Assembly: GCA_012033495.1 (NCBI GenBank)
Contig: JAAUQT010000012.1
Coordinates: 1 to 50,968 of the forward strand
Reading direction: 5' to 3'
Origin: Cyanobacteria bacterium RM1_2_2
GTDB lineage: Bacteria > Cyanobacteriota > Cyanobacteriia > Elainellales > Elainellaceae
DNA: 50,968 nt
The notes under the pieces: model-generated
Told to the model about the DNA's origin: nothing
The model's input: only the letters and a program-made list of their open reading frames with translations
Database searches by the model: none
In this document: positions 10,749 to 20,214 of the stretch, one piece after another
Layout of the letters: each line of letters starts with the position of its first letter
Numbering within the stretch: position 1 is the stretch's first letter
Program-made: the position numbers and the translations under genes

Positions 10749-10982
10749 CTGAAACAACGCCCCGGCTTCTGCGGTGAAAACTTGACGATTACTGGATGAC
10801 ACAGGTTAAGAAGCTGGGGAGCTTCCAGATTCATACTCCTACTCAGCAACACTGGAAATTTAGGAGCCGAAACAGGAGAGCCGAAACAGGAGTAATCTCA
10901 CAAGCAGTTTTGTATAGACATTACTCAAACAGCAGACAACATTCAAAAATACTGCAAAAAGATCACACAACGCTTTTTGGAT

Positions 10983-11840
10983 ATGACCTCATCTTCATTC
11001 AAAAAAACGACCTCTCAATCTACAAATCAATCTGCAAAACTGGCTATTCCTTCTATTCCTTGGATTGTTACGTTTGGCTATTTAACAGTTATGCTAATCG
11101 TGCCAACGGCAGCGCTGATTTTAAGGGCAGTAACCTTAAGTCCATCAGAAATTTGGAAAATTGCAACGAGTCCAGTGGCGCTCTCAGCTTACAACGTTAC
11201 ATTTGGTACAGCCCTGGCCGCAGGATGGATCAATGGCGTGGCAGGGCTAATTATCGCGTGGGTGTTGGTGCGCTACGAGTTTCCCTTGAAGCGCATTGTT
11301 GATGCCCTCATCGACTTACCTTTTGCTTTGCCAACTGCTGTTGCGGGTTTAACGTTAGCAACTGTTTACAGTGAAAAGGGCTGGCTTGGCTCACTGCTTG
11401 TCCCTTTTGGAATCAAGATTGCGTTCACACGGATGGGGGTGTTTCTGGCGATGCTGTTCATTTCGCTGCCGTTTGTGGTGCGTACTGTGCAGCCTGTGTT
11501 GCAGGAAGCAGAACGAGAAGTCGAAGAAGCGGCTTGGAGTTTAGGAGCAGATCAGTGGCAGACGTTTCGACGGGTGGTGCTGCCGCCAATCATGCCAGCA
11601 GTTTTGACAGGCATAGCGCTAGGATTTGCTCGATCAGTCGGGGAATATGGTTCGGTAGTGATTGTTGCTGCCAACATTCCCTTTAAAGATCTCATTGCTC
11701 CAGTATTAATCTTCCAACGGCTTGAACAATATGATTACGCAGGTGCAACAGTAATTGGCACTGTAATGTTGGCAATCTCGTTAGTGATGCTATTGGCAAT
11801 TAATTTATTACAAGCATGGGAAAGACGTTATGACGATTAA
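10983..11840 (+). CDS. cysT: Sulfate ABC transporter permease CysT
   Basis: One of two membrane subunits of the sulfate importer. The protein starts MTSSSFKKTTSQSTN at an ATG; a TTG two codons upstream is less likely. Six or so transmembrane segments follow, with the BPD-type EAA loop that docks to CysA seen as VEEAAWSLGADQWQTFRRV and the family motif SVGEYGSVVIVAANIPFKD after it. About 285 residues, normal. Its last bases overlap the start of cysW, so the two are translationally coupled. Confidence 0.93.
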   Translation: MTSSSFKKTTSQSTNQSAKLAIPSIPWIVTFGYLTVMLIVPTAALILRAVTLSPSEIWKIATSPVALSAYNVTFGTALAAGWINGVAGLIIAWVLVRYEFPLKRIVDALIDLPFALPTAVAGLTLATVYSEKGWLGSLLVPFGIKIAFTRMGVFLAMLFISLPFVVRTVQPVLQEAEREVEEAAWSLGADQWQTFRRVVLPPIMPAVLTGIALGFARSVGEYGSVVIVAANIPFKDLIAPVLIFQRLEQYDYAGATVIGTVMLAISLVMLLAINLLQAWERRYDD

Positions 11841-12717
11841 TCCTTCTCAATCAAATTCTGCTTCTCAATCGCCAGTAGCGCTAGGGCAACCTCAAACAGG
11901 CTGGCAGACACGACTTAAGCCAATCTTGATTACTTTTGTGCTGTTCTATTTAGGATTCGTGCTATTCATTCCAGCGTTGAATGTGTTTGTACAGGCGTTT
12001 AGCGGCGGAATGAGTGGATTTCTACACACCTTCACCCAACGGGCTTTTCTCAATGCAGTCAAGCTAACGTTATGGATGGCAATCATCACTGTACCGCTGA
12101 ATACGGTGTTTGGACTGTCTGCTGCTTGGGCAATTGGTCGCAACAAGCGTTTTCCTGGACGGGCTTTGTTGATTAGCATTATTGACCTGCCCTTCTCAAT
12201 TTCTCCAGTTGTTGCGGGTTTGATGGTCGTGCTGCTTTACGGTCGAAACGGCTGGTTTGGGTCGTTGTTGGATGCGAACAATATCAAAATTATTTTTGCA
12301 GTTCCAGGCATGGTGTTAGCAACAGCTTTTGTGTCGTTACCATTTGTGGCAAGAGAAGTGATTCCCGTTTTAGAAGAAATTGGCACCGAGCCAGAAGAGG
12401 CAGCAAAAACGCTAGGTGCAAGCAGTTGGCAAACGTTTTGGCGAGTAACGCTACCTTCAATTCAGTGGGGCTTATTGTATGGAGTGCTCTTAACCAATGC
12501 TAGAGCAATGGGCGAGTTTGGAGCAATTGCAGTTGTATCGGGCAACATCGCCGGAAAAACCCAGACATTACCATTGTTTGTTGAAGAAGCATACAAGCAA
12601 TACAACACTCAATCTGCTTATGCGGCGGCAGTACTGCTTGCTTGCTTGGCAATTGTAACGATGGTAGCGAAGGCACTCTTAGAACGCAAAATAGATGATA
12701 AGGGAAAAGCCGAGTGA
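11830..12717 (+). CDS. cysW: Sulfate ABC transporter permease CysW
   Basis: Second membrane subunit of the sulfate importer, 295 residues. The EAA docking loop is PEEAAKTLGASSWQTFWRV, and the downstream motif AMGEFGAIAVVSGNIAGKTQ is typical of CysW. It starts within the last codons of cysT and pairs with it in the membrane. The N-terminal 25 residues are Ser/Gln-rich and precede the first transmembrane segment. Nothing recognisable as a terminator follows in the 74 bases before the next, convergent gene. Confidence 0.93.
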   Translation: MTINPSQSNSASQSPVALGQPQTGWQTRLKPILITFVLFYLGFVLFIPALNVFVQAFSGGMSGFLHTFTQRAFLNAVKLTLWMAIITVPLNTVFGLSAAWAIGRNKRFPGRALLISIIDLPFSISPVVAGLMVVLLYGRNGWFGSLLDANNIKIIFAVPGMVLATAFVSLPFVAREVIPVLEEIGTEPEEAAKTLGASSWQTFWRVTLPSIQWGLLYGVLLTNARAMGEFGAIAVVSGNIAGKTQTLPLFVEEAYKQYNTQSAYAAAVLLACLAIVTMVAKALLERKIDDKGKAE

Positions 12718-12791
12718 TAAAAAGTCGGCGATGAGATCTGAACATATGCCTGAGAATGATTAATCTATGGCTTCATGACATCACTGAATGA

Positions 12792-13274
12792 TTAGAGCGC
12801 GATCGTAAACAATGCTGCTGCTGCTAGAGCTGCGATTGTCCGAACGTGATTCCAAATTGTCCAGGTGGTCAAGTACCTCGCCCACAGGTTTGCACCCTCA
12901 GCGCTGTCAGGTTTGACAATTGCCAAAGCGTCATTCAGCGGCACGTTGAAGGCGATCGTTACTCCAATCGTGCCAATGAAGTAAACCAGACTGCCCACCA
13001 GCAAGTAAACCGTACCGGGTTGATGCCACTTGAACAGTGAGGTAATCGCCAGAAAGAGGCAAGCGACCCCCGTTCCAAAGAGTGCAATCATGAACAACGG
13101 ATTGATCGCCGTGACATTGATCGATTGCATTGCAACAATGCCCTCCCTTGGCTGAAGGCGGGCAAGAGCAGTCATCACAAAGGTTGAGAAGGCGAAGAAA
13201 ACTCCGGCCACCAGTCCGCAACCCAGAGCCGAGAAAAGTTTCAATGCGAAAAGTGAGTGGTTCATGATTGCCAT
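12792..13274 (-). CDS. DUF1772 (anthrone oxygenase-like) membrane protein
   Basis: About 160 residues with four hydrophobic segments, opening with a helix that includes GCGLVAGVFFAFSTFVM, which is the DUF1772 hallmark. NPLFMIALFGTGVACLFLA, a third segment near GTIGVTIAFNVPLNDAL and a C-terminal helix complete the fold. Some relatives are anthrone oxygenases or noncatalytic membrane proteins; the function here is unknown. AGGAGG stands four bases before the chosen ATG. It is followed on the same strand by the SnoaL-like and azoreductase genes upstream, an accessory stress-type neighbourhood. Confidence 0.75.
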   Translation of the reverse strand: MAIMNHSLFALKLFSALGCGLVAGVFFAFSTFVMTALARLQPREGIVAMQSINVTAINPLFMIALFGTGVACLFLAITSLFKWHQPGTVYLLVGSLVYFIGTIGVTIAFNVPLNDALAIVKPDSAEGANLWARYLTTWTIWNHVRTIAALAAAALFTIAL

Positions 13275-13328
13275 CAAGCCTCCTGCGAAGCATACCGTTC
13301 AGCCACCAAGTTCACCAGATGCGATTGA

Positions 13329-13715
13329 TCACATCATAGAATTCCAAATTGTTTTTGTATCAGCGAACATTCGGAAACGGCACACTTTACTATCAACAAG
13401 ATCATAAACATGGGCGGCGGCGGCATGAAGTGACTTCTGCGTCTGTCGATTGCAACCAACATAAGCTCCAATGACAATGACAGAATCCCCTGCATCAAGA
13501 TATTGATCGATGTGAAATGAGAATTTCTCCCAACATTCATCATTCATCTTGAAGACTCTTTCGACCACTTCTGCTGCCCCTTGATAGGTTGCCCCTTGCG
13601 GAAAGCCGTCATTCTGAATCCATTCCAAGTCAGGGATACAAATATTCAGGAAAGCATCGTTATCCTTCTCGTGAAAAGCTCTGTATAACTCTTGGATAAT
13701 TTCAAGATTTGTCAT
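13329..13715 (-). CDS. SnoaL/NTF2-like domain protein
   Basis: 128 residues, a single cone-shaped NTF2-like (SnoaL) domain. It begins with the typical helix MTNLEIIQELYRAFHEKDND, then PDLEWIQNDGFPQGATYQGA and VIVIGAYVGCNRQTQKSL on the sheet. Such domains act as small isomerases, hydrolases or ligand-binding proteins. No catalytic residue set lets me name a reaction. It stands between DUF1772 and azoR on the same strand and may be part of that accessory group. Confidence 0.75.
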   Translation of the reverse strand: MTNLEIIQELYRAFHEKDNDAFLNICIPDLEWIQNDGFPQGATYQGAAEVVERVFKMNDECWEKFSFHIDQYLDAGDSVIVIGAYVGCNRQTQKSLHAAAAHVYDLVDSKVCRFRMFADTKTIWNSMM

Positions 13716-13895
13716 ATGTACCTGTTATAAGCAACATGGTCTGTCCTGATGAGAGTCAACATCGCTGTTGCCAGCTTGCTTGGAACACGATATCAAGTGG
13801 GGCTGCCCGCTCAGTCAGGGATGAAATCCCGGTGCTCCGTTCCTACTTCAAATGGGATCGCCATATCTCCTGCAATGGTTTGTTGAACAACCTAT

Positions 13896-14558
13896 CTAAG
13901 CAACAGCAGAAGTGATCAGACCGTCCCATGCAGCCACTAGCTCAGTGATTTTGACACGGGCTGCTGCAATCGATTCTGCCAACTTCTGCCCTCCATACTC
14001 ATCGTTTTCCACATGAACAAAGGTAATATCTGTGATGCCCATAAATCCGAAAACGGTGATTAGGTAAGGATCGTGGTAATTCATCTTCTCGTAGCGCCCA
14101 CCAGGTTGAAAGCCAGAATCGCCTCGTGCTTCGATGACAACCATTTTCTTACCCAAGACCAACGGCTTGAAAGCATTGCCAGCATTATTAGGTTCAAACG
14201 CAACCGTTCGGCCTACTCGCACAATCTGGTCAATGTATGCCTTGAATGTACTGGGAACGCTGAAATTGTACATGGGGACGCCAATAATGTAGATATCAGC
14301 GGCTAAGAATTCATCAACTAGCTGATCGCTAAGGCGAATCGCTTCGCGCAGTTCAGGGGTGTGTTGTTCAGGGGGAGTAAATGCAGCAGCAATCCAGGAT
14401 TCATCGACATGGGGAACAGGATGGTGTCCGATATCTCGATAGGTGACGGTATCGGTTGGATGAGCTTGCTGCCATTGTTCGACCAGTTCCTTGGTCAGGC
14501 GGCGAGAGTGCGATCGCTCCCCGCGTGGGCTTGCATCAATGTGTAATAGATGTGCCAT
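13896..14558 (-). CDS. azoR: FMN-dependent NADH-azoreductase
   Basis: A flavodoxin-fold oxidoreductase that reduces azo compounds and quinones with NADH, generally a protection against electrophilic stress. The FMN phosphate loop is LLHIDASPRGERSHSR at the N-terminus, and VPMYNFSVPSTFKAYID and a glycine-rich EARGDSGFQPGGRYE are family segments. 220 residues, slightly longer than E. coli AzoR. It is divergent from an AraC-family gene across 144 bases, a classic arrangement for a regulator and its target. A HIP1 site lies inside its N-terminal coding region. Confidence 0.92.
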   Translation of the reverse strand: MAHLLHIDASPRGERSHSRRLTKELVEQWQQAHPTDTVTYRDIGHHPVPHVDESWIAAAFTPPEQHTPELREAIRLSDQLVDEFLAADIYIIGVPMYNFSVPSTFKAYIDQIVRVGRTVAFEPNNAGNAFKPLVLGKKMVVIEARGDSGFQPGGRYEKMNYHDPYLITVFGFMGITDITFVHVENDEYGGQKLAESIAAARVKITELVAAWDGLITSAVA

Positions 14559-14702
14559 ACTTCCTCCAAACTAATGACCTTTTCAGCATAGGGAAACGCT
14601 TCAACTTCAACTATCTAATTCCTGTGGCATTATCAAAATCTTGCGATCGATTTTCAGGTGCCTCAGCAAGAGCGATCCAAAAGTGAATACAATCAGAGCT
14701 AG

Positions 14703-15593
14703 ATGAATTGGGTTTGCATCATGAAAACAACTGCTACCAACCCAACTGAACCGACCTGCTTGCCCTGCTTGTCTAGCAAAAGCCAGGGTTGGGAAAACAT
14801 TCTCGTTGAACAGTTTCAACATCCATCAGGAGAAGGAAAAACTCATTACAGCGAAGAACATACGATTTGCCTGTCGCTAGCATCCCGTCCGGTTCGCTTT
14901 TTACAGGTTAAAGGAGGCAAAACGCACACAAGCCTGTATGGAAAAGGTGATATTTCCATCACGCCTGCCGAGATGCCGTTTTTTGCCCGCTGGGAGGGGG
15001 ACGATCACTACTTGCAGATTCGGATTGCGTCTCGGTTTATCCAGCAGGTTGCCAGAGAAGCGTTGGCAATCAATCCCGATCACCTAGAATTACTGCCCGA
15101 ATTTCGGACACGCGATTCTCAAATTGAGGCGATCGGTCTAATGTTGCTAACTGAACTTCAACAGGGAAATTCAGGCAGCAGGCTCTATATCGAGTCATTA
15201 GCCAACGTGTTAGCAATACACTTAATCAGACAATATGCTGTCACCCATCCCCAGATTCCCATTTACGAAGGTGGGTTGCCTCAGCGTCAGCTTTTACAAG
15301 TGTTAACCTACATCAACGACAATTTAGAACAAGACGTGAAACTTGCCGATTTAGCAGCATTACTAGAGATGAGTCAATTTCATTTCAGCCATCTGTTCAA
15401 ACGATCTATCGGCATTGCCCCCTATCAATACCTACTTCAACAACGAATTGAACGGGCAAAGCAGTTATTGAAACACAGCGATCAATCGATCATGGAGATT
15501 GCGCTGATATGTGGGTTTAACAGTCACAGTCATTTGGGCAAACAGTTTCGGCAACTCACAGGCATGACCCCAAAAGCCTATAGAGAAAACTAA
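14703..15593 (+). CDS. AraC-family transcriptional regulator
   Basis: 296 residues with a C-terminal double helix-turn-helix: LADLAALLEMSQFHFSHLFK (first) and IMEIALICGFNSHSHLGKQF (second), ending with the family's GMTPKAYR. The N-terminal two thirds form a sensor domain. A second ATG (MKTTATNP) six codons in is an alternative start. Divergent to azoR, so azoR is a plausible target, and the inducer may be a quinone or similar compound. A second, related AraC gene follows about 330 bases downstream. That gap (15594-15922) holds nothing else I can name. Confidence 0.9.
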   Translation: MNWVCIMKTTATNPTEPTCLPCLSSKSQGWENILVEQFQHPSGEGKTHYSEEHTICLSLASRPVRFLQVKGGKTHTSLYGKGDISITPAEMPFFARWEGDDHYLQIRIASRFIQQVAREALAINPDHLELLPEFRTRDSQIEAIGLMLLTELQQGNSGSRLYIESLANVLAIHLIRQYAVTHPQIPIYEGGLPQRQLLQVLTYINDNLEQDVKLADLAALLEMSQFHFSHLFKRSIGIAPYQYLLQQRIERAKQLLKHSDQSIMEIALICGFNSHSHLGKQFRQLTGMTPKAYREN

Positions 15594-15922
15594 TAAGTGT
15601 ATGAAAATAAAAGTTGTCTCACCTCATCCCGTTTGGCACGAGAATTTGAGACACAGAACAAAGTAGGTTACACGAATCGCAAATTAAGTTGCTCGCCTTA
15701 GCTACAGCATCAAGGATGATTTGATCCAAGAAATGGATATTCAAGAGTAAACGCTTGCCAAAAGCTTTGCAGTGCTGTCATTCCGTCTGAGGTAAACTCA
15801 CAGCCACTGAACTGGTTGACACAATTGAACGGGCTGCGAGCAATTCCTTACCAGAGCCAAGTTAGAGCAGCAGCAGGAATTACCCAACGGAGGGTAATTG
15901 TGAGTCTGATTGCAAGGAGCAT

Positions 15923-16852
15923 ATGCCAACACAACCCACATCTGTGATTGATTACCGGAAAGCAAATGCGGCGAATCATCTCTTACCCAAGCCTTCTATT
16001 CTTTCCAGTTCTGGCTGGAGCGACCTTCATTTAGAATTGTTCCAGCAGCCAGAATTTGAGATCGCTGAGCATCAACACACCCTGCATGTGATGGCTTGTG
16101 GGCTGCCTAACCTCATTGAAGAATCAGGACAGAATCGTCAGGTTATCTCTGGTGAACGCTGGTTAGATGGCAAACTGAAGCAGGAAAGGAGAGGAACGGG
16201 TGACATTGCGATCATTCCTGCAACAATGTCTCATCGGTGTAACTGGAATACCACTGTGCAATTCATGGTGTTGGCAATTGAGCCTATACTGCTCCAGCAG
16301 GTAGGTCAAGATTTTTTGAATGGCGATCGCATCGAGCTTGTCCCTCATTTTATGAGTCAGCAAGATGGACTCATTCAAGGAATTATCTCAACTTTGAGAG
16401 ACGAGTTAGAGTTCGGTAAAGTGGGCGGTAATTTACTGATTGATAGCCTTAAAACCACCTTAGCCATTCATCTCTTACGCAACTATTGCACGACCCAACC
16501 GAAGCCTTCTAATTATGCTAATTGTGCTAATGGGTTATCTCAATTCACCTTGCAACAAGTAACAGAGTATATCCATGAGCATCTCCATCAAGATTTGAAA
16601 TTGATTGAATTAAGTGCAATTGCTCAACTCAGTCCCTATTACTTTCTGCGTCTGTTCAAGCAACGGCTAGGAATTACACCTCACCAATATATTCTGCAAT
16701 GCCGCATTGAGAAGGCAAAACATCTGTTGCAACAAACTCAGTTGAGCATTGCGGATATTGCTTTGCAAACGGGATTTTCCGATCAAAGCCACATGACAAG
16801 ATGTTTCAAACAAAAGTTGGGAATGACTCCAAAACAACTTCTGCAAGCTTAA
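15923..16852 (+). CDS. AraC-family transcriptional regulator (second paralogue)
   Basis: 309 residues, same architecture as the gene before it: an N-terminal sensor part and a C-terminal AraC DNA-binding domain with LIELSAIAQLSPYYFLRLFK and IADIALQTGFSDQSHMTRCF, ending GMTPKQL. AAGGAG five bases before the ATG fixes the start. The two regulators share the same layout, including DIAIIPATMSHRCNWN here and DISITPAEMPFFARWEG in the other, so they are duplicates that have diverged. Targets are unknown; the downstream dienelactone hydrolase is one candidate. Confidence 0.9.
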   Translation: MPTQPTSVIDYRKANAANHLLPKPSILSSSGWSDLHLELFQQPEFEIAEHQHTLHVMACGLPNLIEESGQNRQVISGERWLDGKLKQERRGTGDIAIIPATMSHRCNWNTTVQFMVLAIEPILLQQVGQDFLNGDRIELVPHFMSQQDGLIQGIISTLRDELEFGKVGGNLLIDSLKTTLAIHLLRNYCTTQPKPSNYANCANGLSQFTLQQVTEYIHEHLHQDLKLIELSAIAQLSPYYFLRLFKQRLGITPHQYILQCRIEKAKHLLQQTQLSIADIALQTGFSDQSHMTRCFKQKLGMTPKQLLQA

Positions 16853-16968
16853 ACTGCTGATAGCGGTGTTCCACAATTTGCGTTTAGCAACGCTACACGA
16901 TCGCAATAATATTCAAAAATTCTGCAACTTTTTTCTAGAAATCTGTATTGCTTATTTTTTAATCTATA

Positions 16969-17039
16969 GCAATCCTAGGTGAGCCATGAAACTTAGCCAT
17001 TTTGCCCCTCAGAATCTTCAAGATTTCGGGGATCTTGCG
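16969..17039. repeat. Dispersed repeat R3, copy 1
   Basis: Contains TGAAACTTAGCCATTTTG and AATCTTCAAGATTTCGGGGA. It aligns in the same orientation to 27599-27665. The centre is imperfectly self-complementary. Confidence 0.55.
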
Positions 17040-17072
17040 TTATGAATCATCTAGGGCTGCCATATCATATCA

Positions 17073-17157
17073 TTTTGGATTTTAGATTTTGGATTTTGGA
17101 TTGGCGTTCGCGCAGCGTTGCGCTAGCAACTTTTGGATTGGGGAAGCTTTGCGCAGC
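17073..17157. repeat. TTTTGGAT-rich tract with GCGTTCGCGCAGCGTTGCGC
   Basis: Several iterations of TTTTGGATT interrupted by a palindromic GC-rich core GCGTTCGCGCAGCGTTGCGC. Such tracts are common interspersed elements in filamentous cyanobacteria. No coding potential is evident. Confidence 0.5.
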
Positions 17158-17203
17158 CATGGTTTTAGTCTGCAAACTGCCGCGTCCTCTGTTTAAATCG
17201 GTA

Positions 17204-17296
17204 TAGCGTTACGCATTGAGCTTAGGACATAGGGGGTGTGGGGCTACGCCCCCAGCTAGGAGTTCCACCCTTACTTACACCCCGTCCTTACCTTAG
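17204..17296. repeat. Dispersed repeat R2, copy 2
   Basis: Begins TAGCGTTACGCATTGAGCTT and carries GTGTGGGGCTACGCCCCC, homologous to 8193-8285 in the same orientation. The inner GGGGCTACGCCCC forms a hairpin. It ends about 40 bases before the dienelactone hydrolase gene and may lie in its leader. Confidence 0.7.
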
Positions 17297-17337
17297 ACAG
17301 GACTGCCATATCAGTAGATTTTGATGGAGCAAGGAAG

Positions 17338-18060
17338 ATGCAAGTTGATCAAACTGAGGTGCTGATAGCTACATCTGCTGGACAGATGCCCGCTGTTTTG
17401 TTTGTCCCTTCTAAACCTGACTACAAACCTGCCGTGCTGCTGCTGATGGAGGCATTTGGTTTAACGTCCCACATCCGAGACGTAGCCTCTCGGATTGCCA
17501 ACGAGGGGTATGTGGTACTTGCCCCCGATCTCTATTACCGTGCCCTGCCCAACAACAAGTTTGGCTACAACGAGGTTGATCAGGCAATGGCAATGATGTG
17601 GCGGTTAGATTTTGGCAAACCCATTGAGGCAGACATTCAAGCCGCATTAACCTATTTGAAATCATGCTCGGACGTTGACCCAGCGCGGATTGGAGTTACT
17701 GGGTTTTGCTTGGGGGGTGGGTTAGCTTTTTTGACTGCTTGCAGATTCTCAGCCGAGATTGCGGCGGCGGCTCCCTTCTACGGTATGGTTCTAGATGAGT
17801 GGCTCGAAGCCGTGAAAGATATCACCGTACCCGTTTACTTGTTTTTTGGAAGCATTGATCCATTTATTCCGCGCGATCGCATTCAGCAAATTGACGCTCG
17901 GTTTCAGGAACTTGGAAAGGACTATACGCTGAAGGTTTATCCCAATGCAGGACACGGCTTTTTCTGTCACGAGCGAGCAGACCATAACCCATCGGCAGCA
18001 GCAGATGCTTGGTACGAACTGATCCAATTCCTAGATCAACATCTGCGGAAAGAAGCTTGA
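17338..18060 (+). CDS. Dienelactone hydrolase family protein
   Basis: 240 residues, an alpha/beta hydrolase of the dienelactone hydrolase family, which uses a Cys-Asp-His triad to open lactone rings; many cyanobacterial members have unknown substrates. The nucleophile elbow is GVTGFCLGGGLAF (Cys), the Asp is in FFGSIDPFIPRD and the His in YPNAGHGFFCH. AAGGAAG stands just before the ATG. A HIP1 site occurs in the coding sequence. Repeats R3 and R2 fill the 480 bases before it. The 383 bases after it (18061-18443) hold no gene that I can support. Confidence 0.88.
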   Translation: MQVDQTEVLIATSAGQMPAVLFVPSKPDYKPAVLLLMEAFGLTSHIRDVASRIANEGYVVLAPDLYYRALPNNKFGYNEVDQAMAMMWRLDFGKPIEADIQAALTYLKSCSDVDPARIGVTGFCLGGGLAFLTACRFSAEIAAAAPFYGMVLDEWLEAVKDITVPVYLFFGSIDPFIPRDRIQQIDARFQELGKDYTLKVYPNAGHGFFCHERADHNPSAAADAWYELIQFLDQHLRKEA

Positions 18061-18443
18061 ATACAGACCGTGATCAGTTCAGACGATTTGAAAACAATGG
18101 CGCTCTACAACAAGTGGTCAACGAGAAGCTTTTTAGCCATTGCGATGAATTGGGTGATGATCAGCTACAGCTAAATCGGGGAAGGCGAAAGCAGTGCTAA
18201 GACTGCTGCATCATCGACGTTTGTTAGCAGAAACGAAATGTTTTGGTTTCAAATTTCTATAGCAGGGGATAGGCGGAAGCGACAAAATCAAGCATAATAA
18301 AATTACTATGCTCATTCAGTTATTCATCAGTTTATATCTATGAAAAGTATAAGGGATTGGGCAGAGAGGGAGTAATTTGGCTTCCTTGAGATGCCGTGTG
18401 GCGAATGGGCCGTGTCCATTGAACTCGATTAGGGAAAAGACTT

Positions 18444-18779
18444 GTGTTAGAAGCCTTTGTATTTGCGACGATATTATGCGGGTTTTTCGGCATTCTTCTC
18501 AAAAAAAATCTGGTGATGAAAATCATCTCGATGGATGTGATGAGTACAGGCGTGGTTGCCTATTATGTGGTCATCGCAGCGCGGGAGGGATTGTTTACCC
18601 CGATTGCCTCAGAAGTCGAAAGAGTCGCCTATGCTGATCCGGTTCCTCAAGCAGTGATTCTGACGGCAATTGTGATCGGCTTGTCGATTCAGTCCCTGAT
18701 GTTAGTGGGCGTCATGAAGCTATCGCGGGACAATCCCACCTTGGAAAGCAACGAGATCGAGAAAAGCAATACACCATGA
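18444..18779 (+). CDS. mnhC: Na+/H+ antiporter subunit C (Mrp C, NuoK-like)
   Basis: First gene of an Mrp-type multisubunit cation/proton antiporter. 111 residues with three transmembrane helices and NuoK-like features: ILCGFFGILLKKNLVMKIIS and DPVPQAVILTAIVIGLSIQS, the latter being the MnhC/NuoK hallmark with DP-x-PQA-x-LTAIVI. Translation starts at a GTG with AGGGAAAAG about ten bases upstream. Its stop overlaps the ATG of mnhD (ATGA), so the two are coupled. Confidence 0.88.
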   Translation: MLEAFVFATILCGFFGILLKKNLVMKIISMDVMSTGVVAYYVVIAAREGLFTPIASEVERVAYADPVPQAVILTAIVIGLSIQSLMLVGVMKLSRDNPTLESNEIEKSNTP

Positions 18780-20214
18780 ATACCCTGACGTTAATGTGGA
18801 TTGCATTCCCATTTTTGGTGGGATTTGTCATTTACCTGTTTCCCAAGCTCGATCGGTCTCTTGCTCTGTGCGGGGCGCTGGTTTCGGGTGCTTACGCCGT
18901 GCAGCTTTTTGTGAGGCAAACCCCGCTCACGTTGAGATTGTTGGATCACTTCGGGGTGAGCTTGGTGCTCGATCCATTGGCTGGCTTTTTTATTTTGACC
19001 AATGCGCTCGTGACCGCGGCCGTTATCCTCTATTGCTGGGGCGGAGGGAAGACGACTTTTTTTTACGCTCAGACCTTAATTCTGCATGGCAGCGTGAATG
19101 CTGCCTTTGCCTGTTCAGATTTTGTGAGCTTATATGTCGCCTTAGAAGTGATTAGCATTGCCACGTTTTTGTTGATTGCCTATCCGCGCACCGATCGTTC
19201 TATTTGGGTTGGGTTGCGCTATTTGTTCGTCAGCAACGTTGCCATGCTGTTCTATCTGGTGGGGGCAGTGCTGGTCTATAAGGTTCATCACTCTTTTGAT
19301 TTCGCCGGATTGCGCGGCGCACCTCCCGAAGCCCTGGCGCTGATTTTTCTAGGGCTGTTGGTGAAGGGTGGCATTTTTGTGTCGGGCTTGTGGTTGCCGT
19401 TGACCCATTCCGAATCCGATTCGCCTGTGTCAGCGCTGATGTCGGGTATTGTCGTGAAAGCGGGCGTTTTGCCTTTGGCGCGGTGTGCTCTGTTTTTGGA
19501 AGAGGTTGATCCCATCGTCCGGTTTTTGGCGTCGGAACGGCATTGTTGGGCGTGTTCTATGCCATGTTTGAGAAAGATGCCAAACGAATGCTCGCCTTTC
19601 ACACGGTTTCGCAGTTGGGGTTTATCCTGGCGGCTCCAGAAGTTGGTGGCTTCTATGCCCTAACGCATGGCTTGGTCAAGTCAGCGCTGTTTCTGATTGT
19701 GGGCGTCTTGCCAAGCCGCAACCTGAAAGAATTGCAGCATCAGCCGATTCATACCCCGCTCTGGATTGCGCTCGTCATTGCCAGCTTCTCAATTTCAGGG
19801 TTTCCGCTGCTGTCTGGGTTTGGGGCCAAAGTGTTAACGATGAAAAATTTGCTGCCCTGGCAGGTGATTGGCATGAATCTGGCGGCGCTAGGAACTGCGA
19901 TTTCGTTTGCAAAGCTCATTTTCCTGCCCCACAAAAACCAGGGCACAACAGAGAAACCTCTCCAGCCTGGCTTCTGGGCGGCGCTTGTTGTGCTGCTGGG
20001 AGGTCTTTTTGCCGCCAATGCGGTGTACTACGAAGCGTATACAGTTGGGAATACGGTGAAACCTTTGCTCACCATTTTTGCGGGCTGGCTGGCATATTTT
20101 TTATTGATTCGCCGAGTCATTTTCAAACTGCCGCGTCTGTTTGAGCAATTTGAACATCTGATTGGAGTGATGAGCCTAAGTTTAATCTTATTGTTTTGGA
20201 TGGCGCTGACATGA
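18776..20214 (+). CDS. mnhD: Na+/H+ antiporter subunit D (Mrp D, NuoM/N-like), frameshifted
   Basis: Large proton-pumping-type membrane subunit of the Mrp complex, homologous to complex I NuoL/M/N. Read as one gene it is about 480 residues, the normal size. Conserved helices include SDFVSLYVALEVISIATFLL with the key Glu, VKGGIFVSGLWLPLTHSESD with the key Lys, and FEKDAKRMLAFHTVSQLGF. The frame breaks between 19519 and 19527. The first frame reads DPIVRFLASE; one added G at the GG pair (19521-19522) gives DPIVRVFGVGTALLGVFYAMF in the frame of the second half. The sign is a single missing base. It overlaps mnhE at an ATGA. Confidence 0.88.

Noticed and set aside
10796-11302. 168-aa frame before and over cysT
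   Set aside because: It overlaps cysT in another frame and has no domain.
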